NCBI RefSeq assembly: GCF_003573695.1
Contig: NC_039368.1
Coordinates: forward strand, 8,641,860-8,705,859
Source of the DNA: Papaver somniferum
Lineage: Eukaryota > Streptophyta > Magnoliopsida > Ranunculales > Papaveraceae
Direction: 5' to 3'
DNA: 64,000 bases
Shown here piece after piece: positions 46,831-59,307 of the stretch. Position numbers and translations under genes: made by a program. Numbering within the stretch: the first letter of the stretch is position 1; every line of letters starts with the position of its first letter. Under the pieces are notes generated by a model, which saw only the letters and a list, made by a program, of their open reading frames with translations, searched no databases and was not told where the DNA came from.

Positions 46831-47241
46831 TCGATTATTTTTTTCCTTTTCAGGAAAACAACCTTCACTCCTACTGCTGACTGACCCTAAAACTTCTATT
46901 TTTGAGAGTGATAGGACTCCTATTAGGGTCAGTGAGGTCGAGTGTTCGACCCTCTAAAACTCAACTAAGAGCGCTCCTCAACTAATATTCTTCATCGAGC
47001 AAGGATTAAAGAGGTCAGTGTATGATGTAAGAGCCAGTGGAGCCAATCCAGCTGTGCGGATTGATGACTCCAGTGCCGGGTGGATTGACATTTGACATCA
47101 TTCCAATAGTTCATCGAATTCTTACTCACCACGTATTGTTCAAACGTTTTTCACATGTTTTCTTGTCTAGACAAAAACGAGCCCTACTTGTTTTGGTATT
47201 TAGCAGAGGTTCGAGGATCAAAATCATTTATTAACCAGTTA
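46831..47241. other. Intergenic DNA
   Basis: A short GTGTTCGACCC stretch near 46942 resembles a Pol III B box, but no tRNA fold or SINE end was found. No gene. Confidence 0.3.
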
Positions 47242-48100
47242 CGCTTATTCATATGCACATGACAAAAAGAATCTGGTTAACATATCAGATGGCATGACAT
47301 CCGAGTTGCACCGTTATGAGAAAATCACTGAGTGACGGAGTTTCTACGAACGATATAGATAATATAGTTAGCGATCGCTCGATGAATTGTTTAGAGCCAA
47401 CGACTAAATTTTTGTCGTCTATAAATAGGTAATTTTCAAATAAAAAATTACACCAAAACTTTTCTACACAAAATTTTCTCTATTTCTTTCTTTCTTTCTC
47501 AATCTAATTTATTTTTCCAATTTTTTTCCAAATGACACAATTTCAAACCCAACTTGATTGGAAAACACAACTTGGTTTTTCTGGAGTAGTGCTTGAAAGT
47601 GTTGTTAAGAAGATATGTAATAGTTATAAACAAATAGGTAAGAACCAAAGAAGTTTTCAAATTTTAAATATTAACCAAGTCAAAACCGCAACTAAGAAAA
47701 GGCAAAGAAAAATTCAAGCCAAGGAAAATCAAGGAAAAATAAATTTGAAGCTAAAAAACAAGATAAACGAAGGAAACTCATTGATGTAAGTTTTGTGAAA
47801 TAGCGAAGAAGATTAAATTAGATGGAGAATATTGTCCCGACTTTTTATTTTTAAAGTCTATATTTCTAATTATTATTTTCTAATTTTATGTCTTTTAAAA
47901 TGACTATTAATGATTAATTCGATGTTTAATGAATTTGAAAATTTTATTCGTGTTGTTGAAAATTAAGCTTAATTATATTCTTAATTCAGTCGTATTTTAA
48001 TTAGAGTTACATTTTAGTTTAAACTAAAGTAAGACAAATATTAAAATTTAATATTTAGACTTAAGTGGACAATTAAGATATTAAGATATTAAAATATAAA

Positions 48101-51100
48101 GGGTGAAATACAGATGTACCCCTGTTTTTTTGGGCGCATACAGATGTACCCCCGCTTTTTTCACATTTACAAATGTACTCCTGTTTTGACCGTTTTTTTT
48201 GAAAAAACGGCTAACGGAAAGTTAACCTCCATGTCAGCAGTTAAGTCCACTTAAAAAGACTTTTCAGTCCTTTAAATCACTGAGTTCACAGGCAACCTAT
48301 TCAACTACTTCAAATTGCCGATTCAACTGTTAATTCAGATCAGTCCCTGGTAAAGCGTGTGTTATGTACACTCATATCTACATTGTCACGTGGCACCCCA
48401 AAGGTGGTCCCACATCTCTAGAACAGAATTAGCTGCATGTCGCAGTGGTTAAAGGAAAAAAAAAATGTTATTGTTATGCAAACATTATTGACCAAATTTC
48501 ACCCAGTTTCGTTACTCCAATCAAAACACATTCACAAATACTCAAATTTATGATCCATATATATTCCATGGTATATTCGATTTTATTCATGTTCAAAGTC
48601 ACAACTGTAATCTGGTCATCAAACATAAAAAAAAATACAAATTACTATACAATTATCCTTGTGTTTGCCATCTTTCCTGACACTTACAATTTGCATAGGA
48701 TCTAGCCAAACAGTAACATCTCTTGAACATTCCCTAACACACAAACAAGGTAAAATATCTTGCATTACCTGTACAAATGTATCTGAGATACTTTACCACC
48801 AGACGACCAACCTCTCAATTTGCTTAGTCTTGCAATGGCTATTTCCTTGTATTTTTATAATGTTGCTTTACCCTGAACTTCTACAGAAGCAACCAGCGTG
48901 GAGATGGTAGCTCCTGAGGTAGCACCAATATTACATACACAACAAGAACAAGAACCTGCAAACTTCAGCAGATTATTTGTCGAAAAATAAAACTATATCT
49001 CCTCTTAAACTCCAGGAAAGATTGCATTATGAAAATAAGGAAAACAAAAGCACCAGGTTCGTGGGAGTCTCACAGATGCAACCTTATTCTCAACTAATTG
49101 GATTTGTACCCCATGCCAAAATGTAACTTGATCACTCAGCTGATTCATCCTTTATGCATTATGAAACAACATTTTATTTTCAGGATCAATGGAATAATTA
49201 CAATCGAATGAATAATCTTACAGCAATCTATTAAAGTTATTTCAACCAATTAAGAACATCCTCCAGCCTACGGTGGAGCATATCCTCCAGCCTAGCATCC
49301 TTAAGTTTCATTACATCCCTAGTTGAAGCCTTATTGGTAAAGCTCTACATGTAGAACATTAACTGGCATTTTTAGTCATTAGATGCAAGTCCATTTATCT
49401 CTAGAGCATGAGAGTGGTTAACCTATTCATGGAACAAAGAAATTTAGTTATACCGTATATGTAAATTATAGATGGTTCAGTTCACTACCAATTAGGTGTA
49501 AACAGTGCACAATTTATGTCAATATAGACATAAAGGTGTTATTATGTATTGGACTACCTTTGTTCCTGTGTTCATAAAGGTGTTATTATGCCTTGCATTG
49601 GTCAAAACATTGCAGTCTTATATATGGACTTCCACCCAAGCAGGAGTTACAGTGCCACATACAAGATAAAAATTCAAAGATTTTTATTTTCAACAACTAA
49701 AATGTAAGTGTATAACTAACTGGGGAGAGTCAAATAAAAATCACACAGGTATGTCGACTACTATTAAATAGCATGAAATGCAATCAACAAATAGTCTAAA
49801 CGACACCCAACCCACTTCAAAAGAGAGATTGGAGAATTTAAGAATGTGACTGATGTAGTATAAGTCTACTTTTCACTCAAATTACTGCTAAAGAAGAATA
49901 TCAACATATATTCACAAACATAAGACTTACAGAACCCATTTGAATCAACATTATTCCTTAAGCTCCATTCAAGTTTCTCAAGGTCCATATCCACTCCTAC
50001 AATTGTTCTTTTTGAGTCCGTGTGAAGCCACTCCGCACTACAAAACATCGACATATCAACATTTTAACCGCACCAAAATCCCAAAAAAACTTCACACTCA
50101 ACTATGCAACACTTGTTTTCTTTGCAGCTATGGAGGCCATATGTTGATACAAATATATAATCGAAGTATCAAAACTCCAGCTAGAGCACTAGTTTCTATT
50201 ACCAAAATGAACCAGAGAAGCATTATTCTTTGGAGTTTTTGGACTATATATAAATTAAAAAGATTCTATTTTAAGAAATCTCAAATCAAAACAATCAAAC
50301 AAATATAAATCCATCTCGTCAGTATAACCATAACAGTAAGAAATGAAATCTAATATCAATGCAAAAGTAAACCCAATATCACTCGAACAGGGCAAAGTAG
50401 AACTGTGAAACCAAAATAGTTAAATTATGAATCCAATATCAATCAGCTAAATATAAATCCCCGGGGAAAAATGAATCCAGTATCATCGATTAAGAGAAAA
50501 TATACCAAATAAATGAAAACATGAATCCATTTAATTATTAGGGTTGCAGAAAATCGAACAACAGCAGAAATTTAAAGATCAATTCACCAAATTAAACATT
50601 CTTAGCATCATAATAGCACATAAGTATGAAAACCCATCATCAAATAAGTCTATACAAACAAAAATTTCAAATTAGGGCAACGAATTAGTACATGAGTGCT
50701 TGGGATTGAGGAGAAAAACAAAAATAGAAATAAGGTGTTGCCGTGGTGGTGGTTGTTGTATTTGTAACAACGATTGCATATGTTTGTGTGTTTCTTCTCG
50801 AGGAGGAATTGAAGAAAAAGACCGAAGGTTTTGCTGCTCGGAGAGGAACTGAAGAACAGAATAAGAATGAAGAAGAAAGATGGTACTGTATTAGGTATAG
50901 ACGAAAGGGTGAGATTCAATCTTTAATTTCTAATCAATGGTTACAATTCCATGGGAGGGTATAAGTGTAATCTTGTACTTCATTTTCTCATCTCGGTCAA
51001 GGATAAATTGACTGCACGACCGAGAAATTGACTTTTCTAACGTATTTGGATGGAAAACATCCAACAAGCCTATATTTGTAAATGGGAAAAAAACGGGGGT

Positions 51101-51149
51101 ACATTTTTAAGTCGGATGTAAATATAGGGGTACATCTGTTTATAATCCA
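48101..51149. mobile_element. Pack-MULE, 3.05 kb, with captured gene DNA
   Basis: The 9-bp target duplication AAATATAAA is perfect (48092-48100 and 51150-51158). Long inverted ends (about 80 bp) share ACAGATGTACCCCT and then GTACCCCCG.TTTTTT. These are Mutator hallmarks. No transposase was found. The inside contains at least one spliced-gene fragment (see 49933-50036) and gene-like low-complexity coding sequence at 50650-50919 on the minus strand. It is inserted in the TTA-duplicating element at 47242-51798. Confidence 0.85.
49933..50036 (-). pseudogene. Captured exon of a SAM-dependent methyltransferase-like gene
   Basis: A minus-strand exon bounded by TTTGTAG and GTAAGT encodes AEWLHTDSKRTIVGVDMDLE and then LEWSLRNNVDSNGF. 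The hydrophobic GVDMD(L)E sequence fits the motif I-II region of a class I methyltransferase, and I recall similar plant proteins with TEWLHTDSRRT. Only this exon is clear. Neighbouring exons in the MULE could not be identified, so it is listed as a fragment. Confidence 0.5.
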
Positions 51150-51819
51150 AATATAAATATTGGATTATATTTGGGCAACCCTCTTAAAATTTCGAAACAA
51201 CTTCCAAATTCGTTTTCATAGATGCGACGATATTACGCACGACACCTTTGTTGAAGTTTCATCATGGTTTCACCATCACTCATGTTTGGACCTTCTTGCT
51301 GAAGTAAAACAACATACCTAATAACTTCCTTATTGATTACAATGAAAAGGTGACTCAACCCTAAAACATCACGATTGTTGGGGTTCATTGTTTGTTCTTG
51401 AAATTTCCCCAAAATCCCTTCTCAAAATATTTGGAGACTAAATCCATATGCGAATAAAGTCTCAGGAAAAGAAAAAAATTTTCTGCATATACATTCATCT
51501 TCCTCAGTAATAAATATTGGTAATCGAAATTGAGAAAATTTTAGCCGTTGTATGAGGAACTGATGAGCGATAATCAGACCAGCGAGCGACAACTTGACTA
51601 TCGCTAGCGCTATAATGACCAACGAGCGATATTGGGATCATCTAGTGATGGAAACTCTATCGTTCATTAGAGACTCCGTCGTGTATGCCTAACTGCTATT
51701 CCTGGCACATGCATATATGTTTTGGCACTTTGGCATACCCATAGTGGGTGCTAAAGTAGAAAAATCAGCTATTTGACATGTGCATATGGGAATATGCCTT
51801 ATAATGTACTACTCATTAG

Positions 51820-53087
51820 TAGAGCTGTGAAGTGGGCCGTGTCATCACGTCTATGCCACGGCACAACACGCTAAAATCCAAGCACGATACAATATATGAT
51901 TTGGCACAACACGATCATATCACATTAGCTTATTGTGTTATGATGTGCCAGACTAATATGCGCACTGCCACAGCATTACAGGCAACACGAATAAGCGCGC
52001 GACACTATACAACACGGTCCAAAGCACAGTATAACATGACACAACACGTTTAAAAGCAGAGTATGCGCAAAGCACGACACATGATCAAAGTATTTCGGTA
52101 AATAATAAATGATGCAGAAGAATTAACTTTGCAGTGTTTATAGAGTGTTGTACTTTTATTTTTGCTTGTTAGACATTTGGTTTAGCTTGTCAGCAGTTTT
52201 GCTTTGTAGTTTTTTCTTTTGTTTTTGCTGTTGGAGCTATCTCCTCAGCTTTTTGTAGCACTTCCAAGTGCTTTTTCTTTTTGTATTTTTTCTTTTTCTT
52301 CGATTCAGGTTTAAACCGTCCTCCTCAAGCAGCAGAAAAAAAAAACTACAGCTTAATTTTAGTATCGTAGTTATAATGTCGTTAACCTATATCTTGGGAA
52401 ACCATGAAAGCTTACAAATACTTTTTGTACCACTCACTAGATGCTTGAAATGTGCACTTTGTTTATAAAGTTATATTTTTGGACGTACATTTATGAGATG
52501 TTTTCTATTGCTGTATAAGGTTTTGTTCAGTCTGGTGAAATGTCATATTTTAAATGTATAAAGCTTTTTTAGCTGAATATTTTAAAAAAAAATTATGCTT
52601 TGTTAATGGGTATGCCAAGTTTCTTCAACTTTTAAGTTGGACTGGTTCAGAATTCACTAATCGGGCTTGCCTATGTTTTTTATTAATATATATAAGGCTG
52701 TTGATAAATTTTTATTGTTTAATGAATCATTTTCTTTACATGATAATGATGGGATATTTATTTGTACTGATTCAACGTGCTAGTTGTTTACCTGAGATAA
52801 TTTCCAAAATAATTTCAAATAATATGTTGTTTATTTAGATTCTCGTGATGATGTTCGATATTATTAAGTGATTTCAAATTGTTGCATGTGTACCGACACG
52901 GCACATCACTACAACACGCTTGTTCATGTTTTGTGTTCGTGGTCAATATTGTGCCTAGCTTTTGACTAGTAAAGCACATGATGATACAACACGATACAAC
53001 ACGTTTAAATCATTGAACGCAACACGGCATATAACATGTGAAACTCGTGTCTTCGTGTGTCGTGTTGTACCACGTTTTACACTACGA
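51820..53087. mobile_element. hAT-like non-autonomous element with CACGACAC-type motifs
   Basis: The 8-bp flanks CTCATTAG (51812-51819) and CTCATTGG (53088-53095) match at seven of eight. The ends TAGAGCTGTGAAGTGGG and TCGTAGTGTAAAACGTGG are weakly inverted. ACAACACG/CGTGTTGT motifs crowd both subterminal regions (51835-52070 and 52880-53075). It starts 19 bp after the TTA duplication of the preceding element. No transposase ORF. Confidence 0.6.
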
Positions 53088-53095
53088 CTCATTGG

Positions 53096-53930
53096 TACAT
53101 ATCGCTCTCTAATTATTTCAAGAGAAAGTGCAACTCTAGCCCTCTTGGATGGGAAATTAGGAATCCCATCCGTTGGATAACTACAAAAATGGATTTAAGA
53201 ATCCACTAGATTGGTTAGCCAAAGAACTAATAACCTACCATATATGGAGTTGATCCAGCGCATATCCAAGAGCCCTTTTCCTTTGGGAATTTTCTATTAC
53301 AGGAGTATATGTTATGTATTTTTCTTAGTTATTAAATATCAATCTTCACGATTTAAATTCAAAAATTATTGATGCATAATTTTTTAGCCGTAAAATCTGT
53401 ATAACACTGGATGAAGCACCCACTCAGTTGTTTATGGGTGAAAACCGTTTCTGCCGATTTTGGTAATTTCGTGTGTGTGGGAGAGAAACTAGTCTAAATC
53501 CTAAACAATGTAATGCGCGGGAGTACTTTTGATTTGAGTGATCAATATGTACAATCCTGGCCTAAACCAAGAAATGGTCGTTCAAGGCTTGCTTCGGTCA
53601 CAAAGTGAAGGATAAGGGTTGGTCTTAGGGAGGGAAACGAAGTAAGTGTTGAGACCAGAATAGTTGATTCCAGAAGTGTAGGTGTTTCGTGACTTGTATC
53701 AGAATGTTGACTGGCTAGCTGAATGAAAAGCTATCAGATGATTTCTAGATGTTGTATTGTTCTCCTGGCCAAAACATGATTTTGGTGGAAATAGGTGAGA
53801 CCTATTTACACAAGTCGCAACAAAACCTACCATGTTCTTGTAGGAAGTGGAAATGATTGAGTGGTGGAAGAAGGTGTAACGGATAACGCTTGAAATTGAC
53901 GTTTACATAATGAAGGATACGTTGCACCAT
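53096..53930. other. Intergenic DNA
   Basis: Nothing recognised. It is possibly the left part of the GC-rich LTR-like region that follows. Confidence 0.3.
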
Positions 53931-56682
53931 TACTTCTTTCCATTACTAACCGCCCCGCTTTATGACACTTTCTTGTAACGGGCGTATTGCACGCCGCACG
54001 CTGTAAACCGCCAGACCAATACCCTGATGAGTATCCCCCAGTTTGTGACATGTTTTGATGTCTCGAGTGTTTTTGTGGAAAACATGTAGCACTTTGCTAC
54101 GTGTGGCAAGTTGAAATTGAGTGGCTTGCCGCAGGTAAATAGCATGTGATGTTATTAGGCTCGTCTTGGCTGGTTGCCTAAAACTTGCCACAAGCTCGCC
54201 GGCTTGGAGGAGAACTTCGATGGCTGAGATCGTATCTTATGAAATAAGGGTAGCCGTTGATTGTGTCTACCTTGTGTTGGCGCCTGAAGATGGCGCAGTG
54301 GCGTTTTTGGTGCACGTCAGTGGCAATGCGGCATGGCTCGTGCATGCCAGTGGCACGGTGGTGCATGTGGAGCCTGGCGTAGCCATGGCCATTAATTTTA
54401 GGCGGCTGGTCGCCTGAAAGTTGCCACAAGTCTATGAGCTCGGTGACGAACTTGGATGGCTGAGATTGCATCTCTTGAGGAAGGATAGCCATTCATTATG
54501 GCTACCTTCTGTCGGTGCCTGTCAACTTTGTCTAAATTATGGTTTAGCATACCGAAACCCTAATTAGCGTATATGGCATGCTGCTTGGCATGTTTGGCAT
54601 GCCGATTGACATGTGTGTCTGGCATGCGCGTTTGGATGCTGCTTGGCATGTTTGGCATGCCGATTGGCATGTTGGCGCGGGTTTTGGGAAGCCAACTTAG
54701 TATGGCAACCTCTTTTAAGGCTTCGGAGGGTTTGGAGCAACCTAATTGGCCAATGAAAGTAGGGGGTTTGCCAAGCATGGGCGTGGCTACCCTTTTAGTG
54801 CGCGTGGCGGGTTTAATGCGACCTGATTGGTTGATTAAAAGAGGGCCGTCCAAGCATGGTCATGGATACTATTCTAGCGAGAGTGTGGCGGATTTAGAGA
54901 GACCTGATTGATAGGAAGTGGGGCTGGAAAGCTAGGGTGTGGTCACACTTCCAGTGCGCTGTGGCGGATTTAATTGCCTAGTTTGGCTAAGCATAGTTTC
55001 GACCAAGGGGTCTAGTGTGCTGCTCGGGGCGCAAAACCCTAATTTTTGCAAGTTAGTCGGGTTTATGAGTTTTTTATGAGTTATCACAATAATTGGCTAG
55101 ATTTTATATGCTGCCACAAAAATCCTTATTTACAGAATGCAGTGTTCTTTCCTTCTGAGCATTTTGTGCAATGGCATTAATTTTGCTACTTGGAGGTTCA
55201 TGCTACTCTGCTGCGAGTGAACACAAATCCGTCATGTCATACCGATGTTAATCGTTCTTCCTGGGAACATAGAACAGGAAAGTACTCAGTGAGTCTTGTA
55301 TTGGCGAGGTGCCGAAATTTACAGAGCGTTTGGGATGGTTGCTACATTCGCCAGTCTGGATAAATTTCATGTAAATATATTGAATGGCTCAATAAATATG
55401 CCGTTGGAGAGGTTAGCACTCACGACACCATTTACTTGCAGAGTGACGGTACATCAGATGCCAGGTTTTACGATTTTAACCCTAAGCTAAAAATCACCAT
55501 CAAAATTAAGTCCCATGTTTAGCACCTGACAGTGGCATTGTTGCGGGGTAAGCATGAGATGGTGACAGACAAGAGTAAAATCGAAATAGCAAGACATGAG
55601 AAGGTTGCCAAGGAGATTCAACTAACCTTTGGTGGAAGGCATGGGGAATCCTTGTTGGCGGCACTACGTAATTCCAACTTGGTCATAGGGTGTTGGCGTC
55701 AGCGCTGAAATTTTGGCTACTGATTGGCAGAGATGGCATTGCAATTTGGTCCGCGAATCGGTGAATGGCGCTAACTGGCTAGGTCACAGAACATATGGAG
55801 ATGGCGCTGTTTTGAACGGCCAGGATGGCGTTTCTTTGGCTGGTGGAGATGGCGCTGCTTTAAATGGCTAGGATGGCGCTGCTAGCTGGAGTAGCGGATG
55901 GGTGCGGCTATCTTGGCATGGAGGATGACCGTCTACCTTGGGATGTCCGTGGAGTGGTGCGTCTAGATTGGACGCAGAATGGCCGAGATGGCTATTGGCT
56001 TGGACGCGAAACTTTGTCACGGGGCTTGAACGCGGACTGTTGGCGCTGGCGTGGTGCTTCTGGCTTGGCTGCATCCGTGGCGCGGCTAGCTTGGGGTGGG
56101 AAGAGATGGCATTGGCTAGGAGTGGTAGAGATGTAGCCATGAAGCGTAGTGTTGGCTTGGCCGTGAAGATTAGCGCCATGGAATGTCAACACCACGGGCC
56201 CAGCTGCCTTATTTCGTGCGTGTCCCAAAAGAGAAACATTTCTCTAGTCGAACTCCAAAACACCATGCCTATAAAAGGCGTTACCTATCTTCCTTAATTT
56301 CGTATTGTTTGCTTTGTTTTCATATCTTGGTGCTAGCGTCAAAGGCTTGGATCGGCGGAGGGAGCAGTAGCAAAAGTAGGCGAGCGTATTTTAGGTATGT
56401 TTCTCAAAGTTTCTTTTTTTTTTTCTCTTTTGTGTTGGTGTAAACCCTAGCCATAGGCATATCCTCCATAAACCCGTAGAAATACTCTTGTATGAATGAT
56501 TCTTCTCTGTTGGTTGTATAGTAGTAATATTAGCCGTAATATTGATAGTAAGGAAGCCAATTATTATGCAAAGTAGGCATGCACGGATGGGTGGCCGCTA
56601 TTAGTTCTTCTTTCATGAAAACCTAGAATTAGGGTTTCCTTTTCCTTTTGTGTCCGTGTGCACAATTTCCATGGTAGGACAC
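53931..56682. repeat. GC-rich tandem-repeat region, probably an LTR/U3 remnant
   Basis: Several tandem families follow one another. A unit of about 234 bp starts near 54174 and 54408 and contains GATGGCTGAGAT. A unit of about 60 bp rich in GGCATGCC lies at 54570-54680. Three units of about 80 bp with AACCTAATTGG or GACCTGATTG lie at 54727-54985. Repeated GATGGCGCTG runs over 55790-55890. A TATA box follows at 56270. The layout resembles the promoter half of a large plant LTR, but I could not find its ends or a partner copy. ORFs here are by-products of GC content. Confidence 0.45.
56270..56278 (+). promoter_or_regulatory. TATA box TATAAAAGG
   Basis: A consensus TATA box downstream of the GC-rich repeats at 53.9-56.1 kb and followed by a pyrimidine-rich stretch, fitting a retroelement or gene core promoter on the plus strand. 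Confidence 0.4.
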
Positions 56683-59307
56683 TGGTGGGCCCGGAGGTGT
56701 GTGAAAATTAAGCGCAATAAAAACGGGCCTACAGTAATACCGCAAGTGCACGATCGTCAGTTGTAGCTCGTGCAAGTACGGGTCGATCCACAGAGACTGG
56801 GAGTGTTTTGGAGTTTTCTAGCTATTTTGGGCTCCTAAACTGTTGTTGGTTAACTATGAAGCCTTTTGGGATTTGGGCTTAGGGTACCTTTGGATTATAG
56901 GCTTGTTTGACAATGAAGTGAACTGAGCTTGGGCTCTGTTGGTCTTGAAGTGCACTAGGCTTGGCCTTTGAAGTGCACTGGGCTTTGAGTGTCAATGGGC
57001 TTCTAGATTAACTCAAGACTGAATGAACTGAACTGAGTTGGGCCTTAGGTTTCTAAGCAGATACAGTGGGCTTTTGTAATGACTGGACTTGTAGCCCAGA
57101 ATTGAACTGGACCTGGAGCAGCAGCAGTGGTGGCTTCAGCAGCAGCAGAAGCAGTGCACATCAGCAGCAACAGCAAGTAGTAGCAGCTGGGGGAGAACTG
57201 GCAGCAAGGCCAGGGAAGGAAAAGGGCAGAAAAGCCAAAAAGACCTAGTGCAGCTGGAGCTAAACAAGGCAGCAGAGCACTAGGCCAAGGTAAAACATGG
57301 ATATTTACAATGGCAAAAGCAAACAGCAAACAACAATGATGATGGTGAAGGTGACAATGGCATATACATGGAAGCAACACAGGGAAAAATGATGCGAATT
57401 TACAATGGCATGGCAGTGATAAATCAAAGAAAATGGCCAAGGGCCAAAGGCAAAGGAAGAACAGGGCACAAAACAGTTATAAAAACAGCTATAAAAACAG
57501 TGATAAGAAGCCACAAAAACAGATAGATAACAAAGAAGAACAGGAAAGATGCTAGGCAGTGGCTGTTTTTGGTTAAATCCTTGTCCCTAATGGAGCTAGG
57601 TGGAGGTTCTAGCCTGCCTATGTTCCAGGGCATACATAAATGGAATGGAAGGAGAAGAAGCTTGTCCAACTGTTTTACTCCTAGCATTGACTGTCTTTTA
57701 ACAGCACAATCAATCACAAGCAACAGTGGACACTAAATTCCTCCATTTCTCAATCAGCTCAATTTACATGAATTCTAACCTAAACTTCCACCACTAACAG
57801 TGAACAAACTTAACATAAACATGAACAGAGCTTGATATAAATTGTAACAATCACACACTCAAATTAAATACATGTTGGAGTTCTGAACAGCTAAAATTAA
57901 CAATGCATTTGAATTGAGAATCATGGAATTGAAAAGATTGATAACCCTCAAAGCTACAGTTCATGGAAATAACAAACTAAACTATTCTACTGATGCTCTG
58001 GTTAATCCAGGCATAAGTTTTGCAACACACAACACCCAGCTCTATTTATAGCTTACAGACAATCCCCAAATTCCCCAAAAATTAGGGTTTTCCAAAATCA
58101 CACAAATTCCCAAATTAAACAGTAATTGGGTTTAATTACCTACCCTATTTCACCCACTCTATCTTCTCTATACTCTTCTCAACAATAATCAGGGTTTTTA
58201 TGATTTTCCCCAAATTGACTGTGAACTAGGGTTTAGGATTTTTACCTCACCAACTGTGATGAGACAATTCCATCTTCGACCCATACTTCTTCTGCTTCCC
58301 TTGCGTAATTCCCATGCTTCAATTTCATCTCTAGGTCACCTACTTCATCAACCTCTCACGCTTAGGGTTTCAGGGAAGAAACGTGAGAGATTGAGGGAAT
58401 AGGGGGCTAGATAGTTAGGGGGTGATGATGGGTTGGTAGTTTAGGGATGATGTGAGACAGGTAGAGGTGGTGGCGCGGCAGTTGCAGGGAGTGGTGGTGG
58501 TTCTGCAACTGTCGGGGTAGGGGAGAAAGAGGGAGAAGAAGAGAGAAGAGAACAGAAGAATGGTCGATGTTTTTAGGTTAATAGGTATAGGTTGCTAGTG
58601 TGTGAGGCGGGGTATCAAAGTTCTATATTGGCGAATCTGAGTCACTGGATGCGAAGCTGTAGGTGAATCGGATGGCTACCCCTGAAGAGGCTGGTAGCGA
58701 CCGTCGGATGTCTTGATACAACGAAGTTAACGGCGAAGATCGAGGTTAGGTGCTGTAGTGTTTAGCGGAAGTATCGATATTTGATGCACATGCATAGGAG
58801 CGACCGTAGGATTCAAATGCAATCTAATCTGAAGGCTTGGAAATTAAGCACTACGGTGTTTGACAAGAACCTCGGATTTTGATGCACTCTACTGAAGCGA
58901 CCATTGGATTTCGATGATCCAATCCGACGGCTGAATATGAAGGCGGGTATGGATATTGGAAATGGGTTTGGGTGAGGGTTTTGGGCCTTGGGTATGCCAA
59001 GCCCATATCTTCTTTAAGAACAATTCTTCCTCTTCAAGCCCACTTCTAGCCTTTTGGTCTTGTGCACAACATTCTTCGCGGCTTCCTTGTGTAATTCCTC
59101 CCGGCTTTTCACTACTTTTCTGCTCTTTTCGCTCCGCTATTCATCCAAACTTTATTTATTACCTAAAAATGCAAAATTAATTAATAAAAATATTTATTCT
59201 TGAAAACAATGAAAATACAGAATATGGGATAAAATGTAGAATTAATGCACAAAAGATGAGTTAAATGCCAAGAAAAATATATAGAAATATGCACTTTTTA
59301 GCACTCA
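56683..59307 (-). mobile_element. 3' LTR of a non-autonomous gypsy-type element (about 2.6 kb)
   Basis: On the minus strand it runs from TGAGTGCTAAAAAGTGC (59307) to GGGCCCACCA (56683), so TG..CA. The part up to about 57400 is nearly identical to 63256-64000 (the 5' LTR). A purine tract GGTTTGGGGG at 59312-59321 lies just outside the TG end and is a good polypurine tract. A minus-strand TATAAATA at 58043-58050 is a candidate promoter. A CAG microsatellite lies at 57115-57190. The TG boundary is inferred, because the 5' LTR leaves the window before reaching it. Confidence 0.65.
58043..58050 (-). promoter_or_regulatory. TATA box in the gypsy-type LTR
   Basis: TATAAATA on the minus strand, inside the 3' LTR and upstream of the segment shared with the 5' LTR. 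It would mark the U3/R transition. Confidence 0.4.

Larger units (their letters stand above)
47242..51798. mobile_element. TTA-duplicating DNA transposon (PIF/Harbinger-like) split by a MULE
   Basis: Flanked by TTA on both sides (47239-47241 and 51799-51801). The ends CGCTTATTC..ATATGCACATG and GGCATATTCCCATATGCACA are inverted copies with a 2-bp gap. TTA duplications are typical of PIF/Harbinger, but the ends are not the usual GGG..TGTTTGG type, so the superfamily is an inference. The left arm has a TATAAATAG box near 47421. After it comes an 85-codon ORF (47532-47789) that opens MTQFQTQLDWK and later includes SYKQIGKNQRSFQILNINQV. I do not recognise it. The right arm contains GAGCGATA-type motifs mirrored in the left arm. 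Confidence 0.5.

Noticed and set aside
46915..46960. Possible SINE or tRNA (GTGTTCGACCC)
   Set aside because: Only a B-box-like word; no A box at the right distance, no stems and no SINE tail.
54166..56443. Many overlapping ORFs of 80-120 codons on both strands
   Set aside because: Stops are rare by composition in this GC-rich tandem DNA; no motif is recognisable.
57045..57723. Cys/Leu-rich minus-strand ORFs in the LTR (also 63641-63976)
   Set aside because: They come from CAG repeats and GC-rich LTR sequence; no conserved domain and no coding role known.
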